In this document: one piece after another, positions 1 to 9,560 of the stretch
Layout: every line of letters begins with the position of its first letter
Numbering within the stretch: position 1 is the first letter of the stretch
Assembly (NCBI GenBank): GCA_018398585.1
Contig: JAGTTD010000013.1
Span: 9,520,492 to 9,584,491 of the forward strand
Length of the DNA stretch: 64,000 nt
Direction of reading: 5' to 3'
From: Simmondsia chinensis
Taxonomy: Eukaryota > Streptophyta > Magnoliopsida > Caryophyllales > Simmondsiaceae
Program-made: the position numbers and the translations under genes
Notes under the pieces: model-generated
Seen by the model: the letters and a program-made list of their open reading frames with translations, nothing else
Told to the model about the DNA's origin: nothing
Database searches by the model: none

Positions 1-567
1 AAATAAATGTAACTTGTGGACTAAAATATTATTTCTTAAATTTTATAAATTAACAAATTAATATACTAAATCTTAGGGTATTAGTATGTAATTTATTATT
101 CTTTTTAGGGAAATTATCACTCAAACACCCTAAGATCTGGCCATTTATCACATGAGTATCCTAATGTTTCAATATATACAATACGAGACCTTGAGTTTTC
201 AAAAATTTTGTCATTTAGGTTACCTAAGGCTTTAAAATTTAATCAACTAGGAATCCCTTTGCAAAAATTCGATAGAATTGCGATAGAAAATGTTAAAGTA
301 GAATATGATTCCGGTAATATATAAATATATTCATTAGAATTTGATGGAAAATATTGACATAACTTTTATATATTAACATAATTATGTACTAAATCAGCAT
401 TTTCTTATATTAAATCGTTCAAATTTGTACGAAAATCATCAAATTTTAATATAGCGTATTTAGATGATAAAAATTTAAACTACAGGGTATCTCAATATAA
501 ATATTGAAATATAAGGATACATAAATGATAAAAAATAAAAAAATAAACTCAAACATCAGAACACTTA
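1..567. repeat. AT-rich flank with a degenerate MITE-like inverted repeat
   Basis: No gene is visible. Bases 146-190 and 485-530 form an imperfect inverted repeat of about 45 bp; both arms contain a block resembling GTATCCTAATGTTTCAATAT. This suggests an old MITE of roughly 400-450 bp, perhaps Mutator-like. I could not fix its ends or a target-site duplication. Confidence 0.4.
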
Positions 568-823
568 GGGGCCATTTGGTACATGAGAATGAATTTGTGG
601 GAGTGGAAATGGGGGAATGCAAATGATTTTTTGAGAGTGAAAATGGATCAATCATTCCCACACCTTTGTTTGATATATGATGGATTGGAGTGCGAATGAG
701 GCTAAAATAGCCATTCTCATGTTTGGTATACACACGTGAGAATGGGTATAAACAAAGTAGTTTACCAAAAATACCATCTAGTAGAATTTCTTATAGTAGC
801 AGTCGCAACAGCAGCAGCAACAT

Positions 824-849
824 CAGTAGTAGTAGTAGTAGTAGTAGTA

Positions 850-929
<80 letters not shown>

Positions 930-930
930 G
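824..930. repeat. Compound microsatellite (AGT)n(AAT)n(ATT)n
   Basis: About 28 bp of AGT repeats run into about 40 bp of AAT and then about 40 bp of ATT. The AAT and ATT blocks are reverse complements and can fold on each other. Open frames across it only encode homopolymers of Ser, Asn and Ile. Confidence 0.95.
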
Positions 931-983
931 GTAGTATTATTATAATAATTATAGTTTTAGAATTACTAAAAAAAACCTTGAGG

Positions 984-1806
984 TTTTATCATATTAATAA
1001 AAAGGACCCTCTTCGGCTATCTGAAATCTCAGAAAAATAAAAACACAAAAATGTCCTTAAGCAAAACAATGTCATTTTGGGTCTAATTCTGCACACTTAC
1101 CAAAACGACGTCATTTTGGTTTTAAAAAAACAAAAATAAAAAACAAAATATGCCCTTAAGCAAAACAACATCTTGTTTTGGTTTCAAAAAAAAAAAAAAA
1201 ATTGCCCTTAAGCAAAACGACGTCGTTTTGGGTCTGATTCTACACATTTATTAAAAGGACATCATTTTGTTAAAAAAATAAAAAATAAAAATAAAAAATT
1301 TTTATAATGGGTCATTTAATTTAAATAAAAAATATAGGTTTGTATAAAGTAAAATTAACAACAAAAAAAAAAGCGAAAAAAATGACATTTAGAAAAAATA
1401 TTTTAAATTTACCACAATAAATAAAGCTTAAAAACGACAGTAAAAATTACTTTGAAAAAGCTCAAAGTAGCCTTCAATGGTTGAATTTTATAAAAAACGT
1501 AAAATACTTGAGCTTTAAAAAAATAAAAGATGAATAAAAAAAGATGAATAAAATAAAGAAGATGAAGATGAAGAAGAAGAAGAATATGAAGATGATGAAG
1601 AAGATGAAGTTTAAATTAAAATAAAAAAAAAAATTTGGCGGAGGGGGTGAATGGGTGGGAAATGGGGATTTATTTAATTTTTTTGGCTGAGAGATAATAT
1701 GATAAATATATTATAGCAAATTTAAAAATAGCCTTGCCACGTCAATACGGTAATAGAAAATGACATCATATGGTTAGAGAGGGTCCTTTTTATTAATATG
1801 ATAAAA
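984..1806. repeat. Inverted repeat with 29-bp perfect arms
   Basis: Bases 984-1012 and 1778-1806 are perfect reverse complements (core CATATTAATAAAAAGGACCC). They enclose about 770 bp of AT-rich sequence without a gene. Further similar GGTCCTTTTTATTAAT blocks lie just outside the right arm, to about 1870. This looks like a Mutator-like or foldback MITE whose left outer part was lost or replaced by the adjacent microsatellite. Confidence 0.6.
1053..1270. repeat. Three degenerate copies of a CTTAAGCAAAACGACGTCGTTTTG unit
   Basis: Three tandem-like copies start near 1053, 1150 and 1203. Each has CCTTAAGCAAAAC followed by a form of the palindrome AAACGACGTCGTTT, and the first and third continue into GGGTCTGATTCTACACA-like sequence. 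The palindrome is common in eudicot repeats. Nothing here looks coding. Confidence 0.6.
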
Positions 1807-2174
1807 CGTCATGGTCCTTTTTATTAATTCCATAATGTCAGGGTCTTTTTATAATCACCAAAAAGGTCAGGGTACCAAAATGTAAATAACCTTTAATATT
1901 ATAACAATATTATTAATATTTGTTATAATAACAATACTAATAATAGCAGTAGTAATAATAATAATGCTTAAAAAGTTATTTAGATTTATTATATTACGGG
2001 TAATTATATAAAATAAAAATTAAATTGAGATTGAAATAATAAAAAAAGTAGAACACAAATTTTATTTTTTCATCTCATTCCCATATTTCCAAACCCAAGC
2101 CTCCCTGGGTATAAAAATATCGGAAAAGAAATTATTTTTATTCCCACAATTCTCATCCATTCGTACTCTTATCT

Positions 2175-2570
2175 TGATGCAATCCCACTAGATATTTTAG
2201 GGGATTGAATCTCAAAATAATAACGAGAGAAATAACTTAAACTAAAGAGAGAGAAAATGACAAGTTTTTCATTACCTTGATCAAGAGCACTCACACATAT
2301 ATATAGATACACAAGAAGAGAAAACATCCAAAAACTCTACCTAGAGCAAAATGCTAGATAAATACTAAATTATCACCCACTACTTATATGTCGTAAATCA
2401 CAGCCCCTGCAGAATTAATATTCTGTCCCGGGCTAGCAAAAGACGCTATGGCCCCATCGGACCCTTCCTCCTCTCCTCGAACTGATGTGCCTGGGAGTCA
2501 GGCCGACCCGATATGATCTATAGGCCAACACTGGACCTCAATAGCATCGGCCCGAATGGGGAATGCAACA
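2175..2570 (-). repeat. 3' LTR of the chromovirus
   Basis: 396-bp direct repeat of 7851-8246, with TG/CA termini on either strand. The end of the pol frame (2498-2570) runs into this LTR. The left flank TATCT is the target duplication. Confidence 0.95.
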
Positions 2571-3727
2571 ATACTCTCCTCCCCGGAAGACCCTTGCCCA
2601 CAAGGGTCAAATGTCGGGTATTTCTCCCGAATGTCATGAACGAACTCCCAGGTCACGTCTTCTGCGGGTTTTCCCTTCCACTTAACTAACACCTTTGTAA
2701 CGGCTGCATTGCGGTATCGAGCCAGACGTCGATCTAGGATGGCTTCAGGAATAGTGGGAGCAAGCGGGGAAGCCAAGTCTTGAGGCAGTGTGGGAGAGTG
2801 AGGGATGGCACCATGGTGAGGTTTGAGCAGCGAGACGTGAAACACGGGATGTATGGCGGCAGTCGTGGGTAGCTCCAATTTATAAGCCACTTGACCGATA
2901 CGATCAAGTACTCGAAATGGGCCACAATAACGGGGGGCTAGTTTATGGACCGTTCGGCGTTCAACCGAGTGTTGACTATAGGGGTGCAGTTTCAAGTACA
3001 CCCAGTCATCTCGTTTAAACATGCGGTCACTTCGATGTTGGTCCGCCAATTGCTTCATTCGGTTTTGAGACCGATGAAGGTGGTGTTTAAGGACCTTCAT
3101 TGCTTCTTCCCGCGCCCGCAGGCTACGGTCCACAACAGCATTGTTAGATTCCCTCTGTAAATATGGAAGATGTACCGGTGGAGGTTGTCCATACACTACC
3201 TCGTAAGGGGTAGTGTGTGTGGCCGAATGATAGGTAGTGTTGTACCACCATTCGGCTAATGGTATCCATTCAAACCAATTTTTTTCGTATTCAAAACACA
3301 TACAACGAAGGTAGCTTTCCAAACAACGGTTAAGTACCTTTGTTTGTCCGTCAGTTTGAGGGTGATAGGATGTCGAGCAACGGAGATCGACAGCTTGCAT
3401 ACGATAAAGTTCCTCCCAAAGGTTGCTAGTAAAAATAGGATCCCTATCGGAAATGATCTCCTCAGGGAGACCGTGTAACATGTATATTTCTAGTATAAAC
3501 ACGTTAGCAACCAATAAAGCAGTATAAGGATGGGAAAGAGGAAGGAAATGAGCATACTTACTTAGGCGGTCAACAACGACAAGGATGACGTCCTTGCCAT
3601 GGGATTTTGGGAGTCCCTCAATAAAGTCCATGGATATGCTAGTCCAAATGGAGTCGGGAATAGGGAGGGGTTGTAACAACCCGAGGAATGCCGCGGAATC
3701 ATATTTACATTTTTGACAGTGGGACAT
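2498..3727 (-). pseudogene. Chromovirus pol, C-terminal part: integrase core and chromodomain
   Basis: Open for 409 codons. The N terminus MSHCQKCK is the second half of the integrase HHCC zinc finger, separated from the first half by a one-base deletion near 3727. The integrase core shows SMDFIEGLP (first Asp) and ISDRDPIF (second Asp). The third position reads TDGQTK where the family has TDGQTE, so the presumed catalytic Glu is Lys. The GPFRVLDRIG region and HPVFHVSLLKPH follow, then a chromodomain around residues 320-370 with VLVKWKGKPAEDVTWE. The chromodomain is thought to guide integration to particular chromatin. The frame ends inside the 3' LTR. Confidence 0.9.
2572..2584 (-). other. 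Polypurine tract of the chromovirus
   Basis: On the minus strand GGGGAGGAGAGTA lies directly upstream of the 3' LTR, the expected position for plus-strand priming. Confidence 0.8.
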
Positions 3728-4935
3728 TGTTTAATAAAGTTAGTCACATCGTTTTTAAGTCTACGGCAATAAAAAAGAGTAGTAATGCGTTTGCGGGTTT
3801 GTGTAATTCCAGAGTGACCAGCGGTAGGGGAGGCGTGCATCCAAGTCATGATGTGGGTTTTGACGGGATTAGCATGGTCGATGACTAAGCGGCCTTTCCT
3901 ACGAAGTTGGTTGTTTGTCCATGTGTAGTGTGGATGGGTTTGTGGGTTGTGAACAAGGTCGTTGATAATGCATTGGAAGTGGGGGTTAGTGTTCCATGAT
4001 TGTTGCAATTGAGACATTAGGTCAGTGGAGATGGTGGAGAGGGCGAGTGATAGTAATTCGCCACTTGTTACACGGGAAACGGCGTCGGCGACAACATTTT
4101 CTTTACCCATTTTGTAAGCGATATCATAACTATAACCCATGAGTTTAGCTAGCCACTGTTGTTGAAAGGGGGTGGAAATGCGTTGTTCTAATAAATGCTT
4201 AAGACTTTGTTGGTCCGTGCGGATGCAAAAGCTACGATCCATTAAATATTGGTTCCATTTTTTTACAGCGTGAACCACGGCTAACAACTCCCGTTCGTAA
4301 ACGGACTTGTGTTGATGATGTGGGGATAGGGCCTTACTAAGGTACGCGACGGGGTGGCCATTTTGAATGAGAACGGCACCAATGCCTATGCCTGAGGCAT
4401 CAGTTTCAATTTCAAATGTCATCGTGAAATCCGGAAGAGCAAGTAGTGGAGCGGAAATCAGGGCCTCTTTGAGGCGATCAGAGGCGGTGCGTGCCGCGTT
4501 TGTCCAAACAAGTGTTGGGTGTTTCAACATTTCTGTGAGTGGTTTGGCAATTTTCCCATAGTCCTGGACAAAACGTCTATAGTAGCCCATCAGGCCAATG
4601 AAGCCACGAAGTTGTTTAAGTGTTGTTGGAAGTGGCCAATCACGAACGGCTTGAATTTTGGTAGGATCGGTTGAAACGTGGCCCGCACGAATGATATGTC
4701 GCAAGTAATCAATTTCAATCATAACAAAAGTACGTTTGCTACGTTTAGCATAGAGAGAATTTTGCAAAAGAAGTCCAAAAACCATGCGAAGGTGAGTAAT
4801 GTGCGATTGCCAATCTGGACTATAGACTAATATGTCGTCGAAAAAAACTAAGACGAAACGGCGTAAATGAGGCCAAAAAATGCAATTCATGAGAGATTGG
4901 AAGGTTGAAGGTGCGTTTGTCAAGCCAAAGGGCAT
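3562..4935 (-). pseudogene. Chromovirus pol, middle part: RT palm, RNase H, integrase zinc finger
   Basis: Continues the upstream pol frame directly after an in-frame TGA (4957-4959). It begins MPFGLTNAPSTFQSLM, part of the RT palm, followed by FFDDILVYS, the usual plant chromovirus form of the catalytic YxDD box. RNase H has ETDASGIGIGAVL, YERELLAVV and RTDQQSLKHLL, supplying the acidic residues. The start of the integrase zinc finger (HASPTAGHSG, then KQCPT) follows. The frame then shifts because one base is missing before the second Cys pair, and the remaining residues to 3562 are out of frame. Confidence 0.92.
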
Positions 4936-4956
4936 GACGACGAATTCATAATGGCC

Positions 4957-6258
4957 TCAGTGGGTGCGAAAAGCCGTTTTGAAAATATCGTTATCGTCCA
5001 TACGGATTTGGTGATAGCCAGATCGAGGATCAATTTTTGAAAAAAATTTGGCCCCGTGCAATTCGTCAAACAACTCATCGATTAAAGGAATTGGGTATTT
5101 ATCCTTTATAGTGGTGGCATTAAGTGCATGATAATCTACACACATCCTCCATGAGCCATCTTTCTTTTTAACTAAAACAATGGGTGAGGCATAGGGGCTA
5201 GTGCTCTCTCTAATGGTATGTTTTGTCAAAAGTTCCGAAATCATATTTTCTATCGCATTCTTTTGGTCAAGAGAATAGCGATATGGGCGTAAGTTAACCG
5301 GAGAGGACCCCTCCTTTAGTGGGATTCGATGGTCAAATTGGAGGCGGGATGGCGGTAGGTGTGATGGCTCGCTAAAGACAAGTTGGAACTCGTCAAGTAG
5401 GTTAGTAAGGGCAGGAGGATGATGTGTTGGTGAGGCAGTGACCTTGAAGGAGAAAAATGTTGGTCTATTTGAGGTAAGAATGGCGGTATAAATGGTACCA
5501 CAGTTATGAGGATCATCTAAAGTGTGAGTCATTGTACGTGCAGTGATTTCACGAATACGGTCGTGGGTGAGGCCACGAAGAGTGTGCGTTGTACCGTCGT
5601 GTGTGAATGTAGCAGTGAGGTGTTTCATATCCAAGGACACGGGTACTACAAGAGATAACCAAGGGCATCCAAGCACCATGTCGCACCCTCCAAGAGGGAT
5701 AAGAATCATATTGGAGTGATAGGTCGTGGTGTCTAGGGTCCATTCGAAATTGTCGCAAGAGGAGGTGGTGGGCATTTGACCCCCATCGGCCATGGTGATG
5801 TAAAAGGGTTGGGTATTGGAAATGGGACATCGTAGCTTTCTAGCTAAATTAATATCCAAGAAATTATGGGTGGCACCGCAATCAATCAAGATATGTAAGG
5901 CATGCTTGCCATGGTAGCCAATAACACGAAGTGTCTGATGTGAAGTATTCCCTAAAAGTGCATGTATAGAAATAGTAGGGGTGTCCTCGGGTTCAGGGTC
6001 AGGTAAGGGATTGGTCGTATCCTCAAGAGGGTTAGTGTCAACCTCTATGAGGAAAAATTGTCCCCGGCCCTTCCTTGCAGTGCATTTGTGTCCTAAGACA
6101 TATTGCTCGTCACAATAGAAGCATTGACCTTTAGCACGTTTGTCATCAATTTCGGCGCTAGTTAATGTGCGTCGAGGGGGGCCCCCTTGGGGCCGTGGTG
6201 CGGTGGGTCCGGGTGGTGCCAGAGTGTCAGGGTTTGGGCGTCGACTGTTATATGACAT
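4957..6258 (-). pseudogene. Chromovirus pol, N-terminal part: zinc knuckle, protease, RT fingers
   Basis: 433 codons. Near residue 47 is a plant-type zinc knuckle, [14 protein letters not shown]. The aspartic protease reads [12 protein letters not shown]; the usual D-S/T-G triad is D-C-G here, so activity is doubtful. RT starts at [13 protein letters not shown] and includes [19 protein letters not shown] and [13 protein letters not shown]. An in-frame TGA at 4957-4959 interrupts the frame before the GHYEF block. It is in the same frame as gag upstream, from which it is separated only by another in-frame stop, so gag-pol was originally one polyprotein. Confidence 0.92.
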
Positions 6259-6285
6259 GTTGGGAAAAGAAGGGCATGGGTAAGA

Positions 6286-7524
6286 TCATGGTCGTTGCGC
6301 ACTGAGAACTACTTCTTGCCGTTTGGCAATACACATAGCGTCTTGAAGTGTTTGGGGCCGGAAAGAACGGACAGACATGCCAATATCCTCACGCAATCCA
6401 TTTAAAAAACAACTAATGGCATAATCTTCCGGCAAGTGAACCTGGGCGTATAAACTATCAAATGCATTCATGTAGTCACTAACAGTGGCTGACTGTCGGA
6501 GAGTTAGTAAGTCCGACATAGGGTCCTTGAAAGCGCCGCCAAAGCGGTCGAGGGCGGCAACTTTGAAGTGGTCCCACGTAACAAATGGGCCGTGTTTACG
6601 CATAAAGTGTTGGAACCATTCATGAGTATAACCTTCCATGTGCGCAGTGGCAATTTCAAGTTTAGAATGATTTGCGATGCGATCAATTCGAAAGAATTGT
6701 TCACATTTATAAATCCATGTTCGTACATCATTACCTATGAAGCGAGGGAATTCGAGTTTGGCCATTCTTGTTGATAATTGGTGATTGGAGCTCGGGGATG
6801 GTGAGAAGTAATGGGGAAATGTGTTGGGGTTGATACCTATAGAACTAGGTTCAGTCAGAGGTCGTTGGGGTACTAATGGGACCGACCCTAAAGGGTGAGG
6901 GGTGGGTCTATATCCACTTGAACCTGCGCTAGGGAGGGTTTGAGGTATGACATTAGCGTATGACGATTGAGCAAAATTGGATGTCAAGGGAAGGGATGAC
7001 AACGATATGGTTGGGGTTGGAATTGAAAGGGTGGGGTGTTGGGAAAACCCTAACGATGAGTTTCTGGGTCCAGGAATAGGGGCTCCGGTTGTGCCACCGT
7101 AAGACCCAAAATTAATAATTGTATCCCACACCGGGATACTGCCCGGAGCTCCGGCGCAGGAGTGTCGGAAGGGCGTTGAAGTTGCGTCCGACCCCAAAGG
7201 CTGGGGGTAGGATGTTGTCGCTGCCCCAGTGGGGTGAGCAAATGAGTTAGGGTTTCGATTTTGACCTGAAGAGTTGGTCATGAACGATACCTGAGCTGTG
7301 AGCCCCGCAATCATGTGTCGGATGTCGCTGAGTGCTTGCTGGGTCTGGTCGTTGATGGAGCTCTAAGGGTCGTTCTCCGTCCCGGCGTGCGGTGGGGGTA
7401 GTTGGGTCTGGGTGAGGTGTGCTGGTGGTGGCGAGGGTGGCTGTAAGGGAAGTTGCGGGTGGTGATGGGTCGGCTAGTGGAGGGTCGGGGTGTTGGGGTT
7501 TAGGGTTGTGGTGGTGGTTGGGTG

Positions 7525-7574
<50 letters not shown>

Positions 7575-7820
7575 CTGTAAGGGAAGTTGTGAAGCGGGGC
7601 GTGGGGAAGGGGAGGGTCGGGGTGTGGGGGTTAGGCTTGTGGAAGGTCGGGGTGGGACTGGGAGGGTTTTTTTGGGGGGGGGGGGGGGGGGGGGTTGGGT
7701 CACGGCAGTGGTGAGGGGGGGAAAGGGTTCGCCGGCGGTGGTAGGGGTGGTGGCCGGGGGTCCTGGTGGTGCAGCTGGCGGCTCCGCCTGAGCCCGACTT
7801 CGGGTGTTCATTATACCCAT
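6286..7820 (-). pseudogene. Chromovirus gag
   Basis: Gag probably starts near 7811-7820 (MGIMNTRSRAQAE), next to the primer site. The N-terminal third is extremely proline-rich because of C runs on this strand. The retrotransposon gag core lies near codons 190-340 of the 7314-6286 frame (LEFPRFIGNDVRTWIYKCEQ, then EWFQHFMRKHG and FLNGLREDI). Lesions are a frame change across the homopolymer region, an in-frame stop near 7362 and a TGA at the end (6286-6288) where the frame would otherwise continue into pol. The homopolymer-linked frame change may be a sequencing error rather than a real lesion. Confidence 0.85.
7527..7694. repeat. Poly-G tracts of 48 and 21 bases in gag
   Basis: Uninterrupted G runs at 7527-7574 and 7674-7694, C on the coding strand and therefore poly-proline codons. 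The flanking sequence CTGTAAGGGAAGTTG occurs at 7441 and 7575, so about 130 bp around the run has been duplicated. Run lengths of this kind are often wrong in assemblies. Confidence 0.9.
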
Positions 7821-7837
7821 AATCCGAGCACCGATTC

Positions 7838-7849
7838 GCTCTCATACCA
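7838..7849 (-). other. Primer binding site (tRNA-iMet type)
   Basis: On the minus strand TGGTATGAGAGC, one base from the 5' LTR. It differs by one base from TGGTATCAGAGC, the usual plant initiator-Met primer site. Confidence 0.85.
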
Positions 7850-7850
7850 A

Positions 7851-8246
7851 TGATGCAATCCCACTAGATATTTTAGGGGATTGAATCTCAAAACAATAAC
7901 GAGAGAAATAACTTAAACTAAAGAGAGAGAAAATGGCAAGTTTTTCATTACCTTGATCAAGAGCACCCACACATATATATAGATACACAAGAAGAGAAAA
8001 CATCCAAAAACTCTACCTAGAGCAAAATGCTAGATAAATACTAAATTATCACCCACTACTTATATGTCGTAAATCACAGCCCCTGCAGAATTAATATTCT
8101 ATCCCGGGCTAGCAAAAGACGCTATGGCCCCATCGGACCCTTCCTCCTCTCCTCGAACTGATGTGCCTGGGAGTCGGGCCGACCCGATATGATCTATAGG
8201 CCAACACTGGACCTCAATAGCATCGGCCCGAATGGGGAATGCAACA
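7851..8246 (-). repeat. 5' LTR of the chromovirus
   Basis: 396 bp, 5 substitutions from the partner at 2175-2570 (T/C, A/G, T/C, G/A and A/G; no indel). The target duplication TATCT follows at 8247-8251. Confidence 0.95.
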
Positions 8247-8652
8247 TATCTTATACAAATATTGCCAAGGGTCATGCTTGAATTAGTCTCGATCCTTTCC
8301 GATTGCCACATCACTTGTGCCACATCAGCAATGCCATGTTATCAACCTAAAGCTTAATTAGTTAGTATAAATAGGGTTTATTAGTATTAGGAATGATATG
8401 TTGAGTATTGTAATTTGTTTACTCTCCCTCTCCCCCTAAAGCTTTTTTATGCTTTTTTCCCCTTCTTTTATGTATTTCTCTCTTTTCTAATACTATCTTA
8501 AGAAAACTGACATCAATTTAACCTAATCTAGTTATATATTATAATATTATCCTTCCTTTTATTCCTACTCCCATATACAAAACAGCTTAGAAGTGAAAGA
8601 ATATCCTCCATTTTCACTCCCACCCCCTCATTCACACCAACCAATCAGTCCC

Positions 8653-9161
8653 TTAATTGATAATTTGCATTGTTCTACTGTAAGGGGCTAATATCGTCTT
8701 TGAGCCACCCACAATGGCAATCTTCTAATTTACTTGAAAACCAGGGGCTTTCCTTGTTCTCCACCATATATAATATCCCAAAACCCCCGTTCCCTTGATT
8801 GTTTCTCTTACGGTTTCTCTCCCCCACACTCTCTCTCTCTCTTTCCCCCAATCCCCTCTCTCTTTCCCGCCGCTGTCGCCGCCACCGCCATCGCCGCCGG
8901 AATCCACCGACCTCCCAAATTCCGGCCACCGCCTTCTTCCTCTCTCTTCTCTCCCCTCTCAATTTTTTATTTTTTTTTTTTTAATTTGAAAACTGCTCCC
9001 TTGTCTCTCAAAATTTACACTTCTGTCTCGTTGTGCTCCAATAAAAACGCCACTTGCCCGTTTTACCCTCCACTGTCATATTTTTGTTCTTATAAATAAA
9101 TGTCTTAAAGTCTGTGCTGACGTGGCTTCATCTGGGACTTCGACTTAAAAGGACGGTCAGG
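8653..9161 (+). promoter_or_regulatory. Likely promoter and 5' leader of the gene at 9162
   Basis: TATATAATA at 8767-8775 is followed by a long CT-rich tract (about 8827-8870 and 8940-8980), typical of plant 5' leaders. A second TATA-like element, TTATAAATA, lies at 9090-9098, about 65 bp before the chosen start codon. Either could be used; open frames inside this stretch are low-complexity Ser/Pro/Leu and are not reported as genes. Confidence 0.35.
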
Positions 9162-9560
9162 ATGAATCACTCAACTAAACGCAGCGTTTTCGCAGCCCCA
9201 CCACGCAAACGTAAAGACCGAGATGACGCTGTCTACAAGGGTAGCAGCTATAAGCAGTCTATAAATACGACGTCGTTAAAGCAAGCGGCTGAGTCGGCTT
9301 CATCAAGCGGGCTCTTAGCCGGCTACATGGCTTATGAGTTTTTAACGAAGGGGACGCTGTTCGGTGAGAAGTTTGACCCTGCCGGAGCGGAAGTGGGGAG
9401 CAAGCCGAGCCATTATGGCAACGGTGGCGCTGGTGAAGCCGAGCCGAAGAAGGAACCGAGCCGGAGCTACAGAGAAGTGGCTCAGCTGATGAAGATGGAT
9501 GGGGTCCACATACCGGGGATTGTCAACCCCACGCAACTCGCACGCTGGATTCATATGTGA
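9162..9560 (+). CDS. Small conserved-looking plant protein, function unknown
   Basis: 132 codons from ATG 9162 (MNHSTKRSVFAAPPRKR) to TGA; an upstream in-frame ATG at 9114 would add 16 residues, but the context and basic start favour 9162. The protein has a basic N terminus, a central Ser/Ala-rich stretch with LAGYMAYEFLTKGTLFGEKF, a Gly/Glu/Lys linker, and a compact C terminus (SYREVAQLMKMDGVHIPGI, then VNPTQLARWIHM). No signal peptide or membrane segment is seen. The C-terminal EVAxLM...IPGIVNPTQLARW block recalls small uncharacterised plant proteins, but I cannot name the family. GC content and codon use stand out from the surrounding AT-rich DNA, and no repeats overlap it. It is the only convincing non-transposon gene in the window. 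Confidence 0.55.
   Translation: MNHSTKRSVFAAPPRKRKDRDDAVYKGSSYKQSINTTSLKQAAESASSSGLLAGYMAYEFLTKGTLFGEKFDPAGAEVGSKPSHYGNGGAGEAEPKKEPSRSYREVAQLMKMDGVHIPGIVNPTQLARWIHM

Larger units (their letters stand above)
2175..8246 (-). mobile_element. Ty3/gypsy chromovirus, nearly complete, minus strand
   Basis: A 6072-bp LTR retrotransposon flanked by the perfect 5-bp target duplication TATCT (2170-2174 and 8247-8251). It has 396-bp LTRs, a tRNA-iMet-like primer site, a purine tract, and gag-pol in the order gag, zinc knuckle, protease, RT, RNase H, integrase, chromodomain. The terminal chromodomain places it among chromoviruses. The LTRs differ at 5 positions, all transitions, so insertion was recent. 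It carries several stops and frameshifts and a Glu-to-Lys change at the presumed integrase catalytic residue, so it is not autonomous as read. Confidence 0.95.
568..8652. mobile_element. Candidate PIF/Harbinger-like element hosting the chromovirus
   Basis: The left end, GGGGCCATTTGGTACATGAG, and the reverse complement of the right end, GGGACTGATTGGTTGGTGTG, are similar. Both continue into a shared GTGGGAGTG(G/A)AAATGG block. Each end abuts a TTA trinucleotide (565-567 and 8653-8655), as expected for Harbinger target duplications. Without the 6.1-kb retrotransposon the element would be about 2 kb. It encodes no recognisable transposase and holds microsatellites, a GAA/GAT-rich tract near 1555-1615 and another inverted repeat. 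The terminal similarity is imperfect, so two unrelated MITE ends remain possible. Confidence 0.35.

Noticed and set aside
723..1040. Open frames across the trinucleotide repeat (poly-Ser/Asn/Ile)
   Set aside because: Produced only by the microsatellite; no domain or gene structure.
7474..7845. Poly-Pro and poly-Gly frames on both strands
   Set aside because: Homopolymer translations of the G/C runs; only the gag-start frame (from about 7820) is taken as real, and as part of gag.
8734..9099. 121-codon frame and other short frames upstream of the small gene
   Set aside because: CT-rich leader sequence; composition explains the Ser/Pro/Leu frames.
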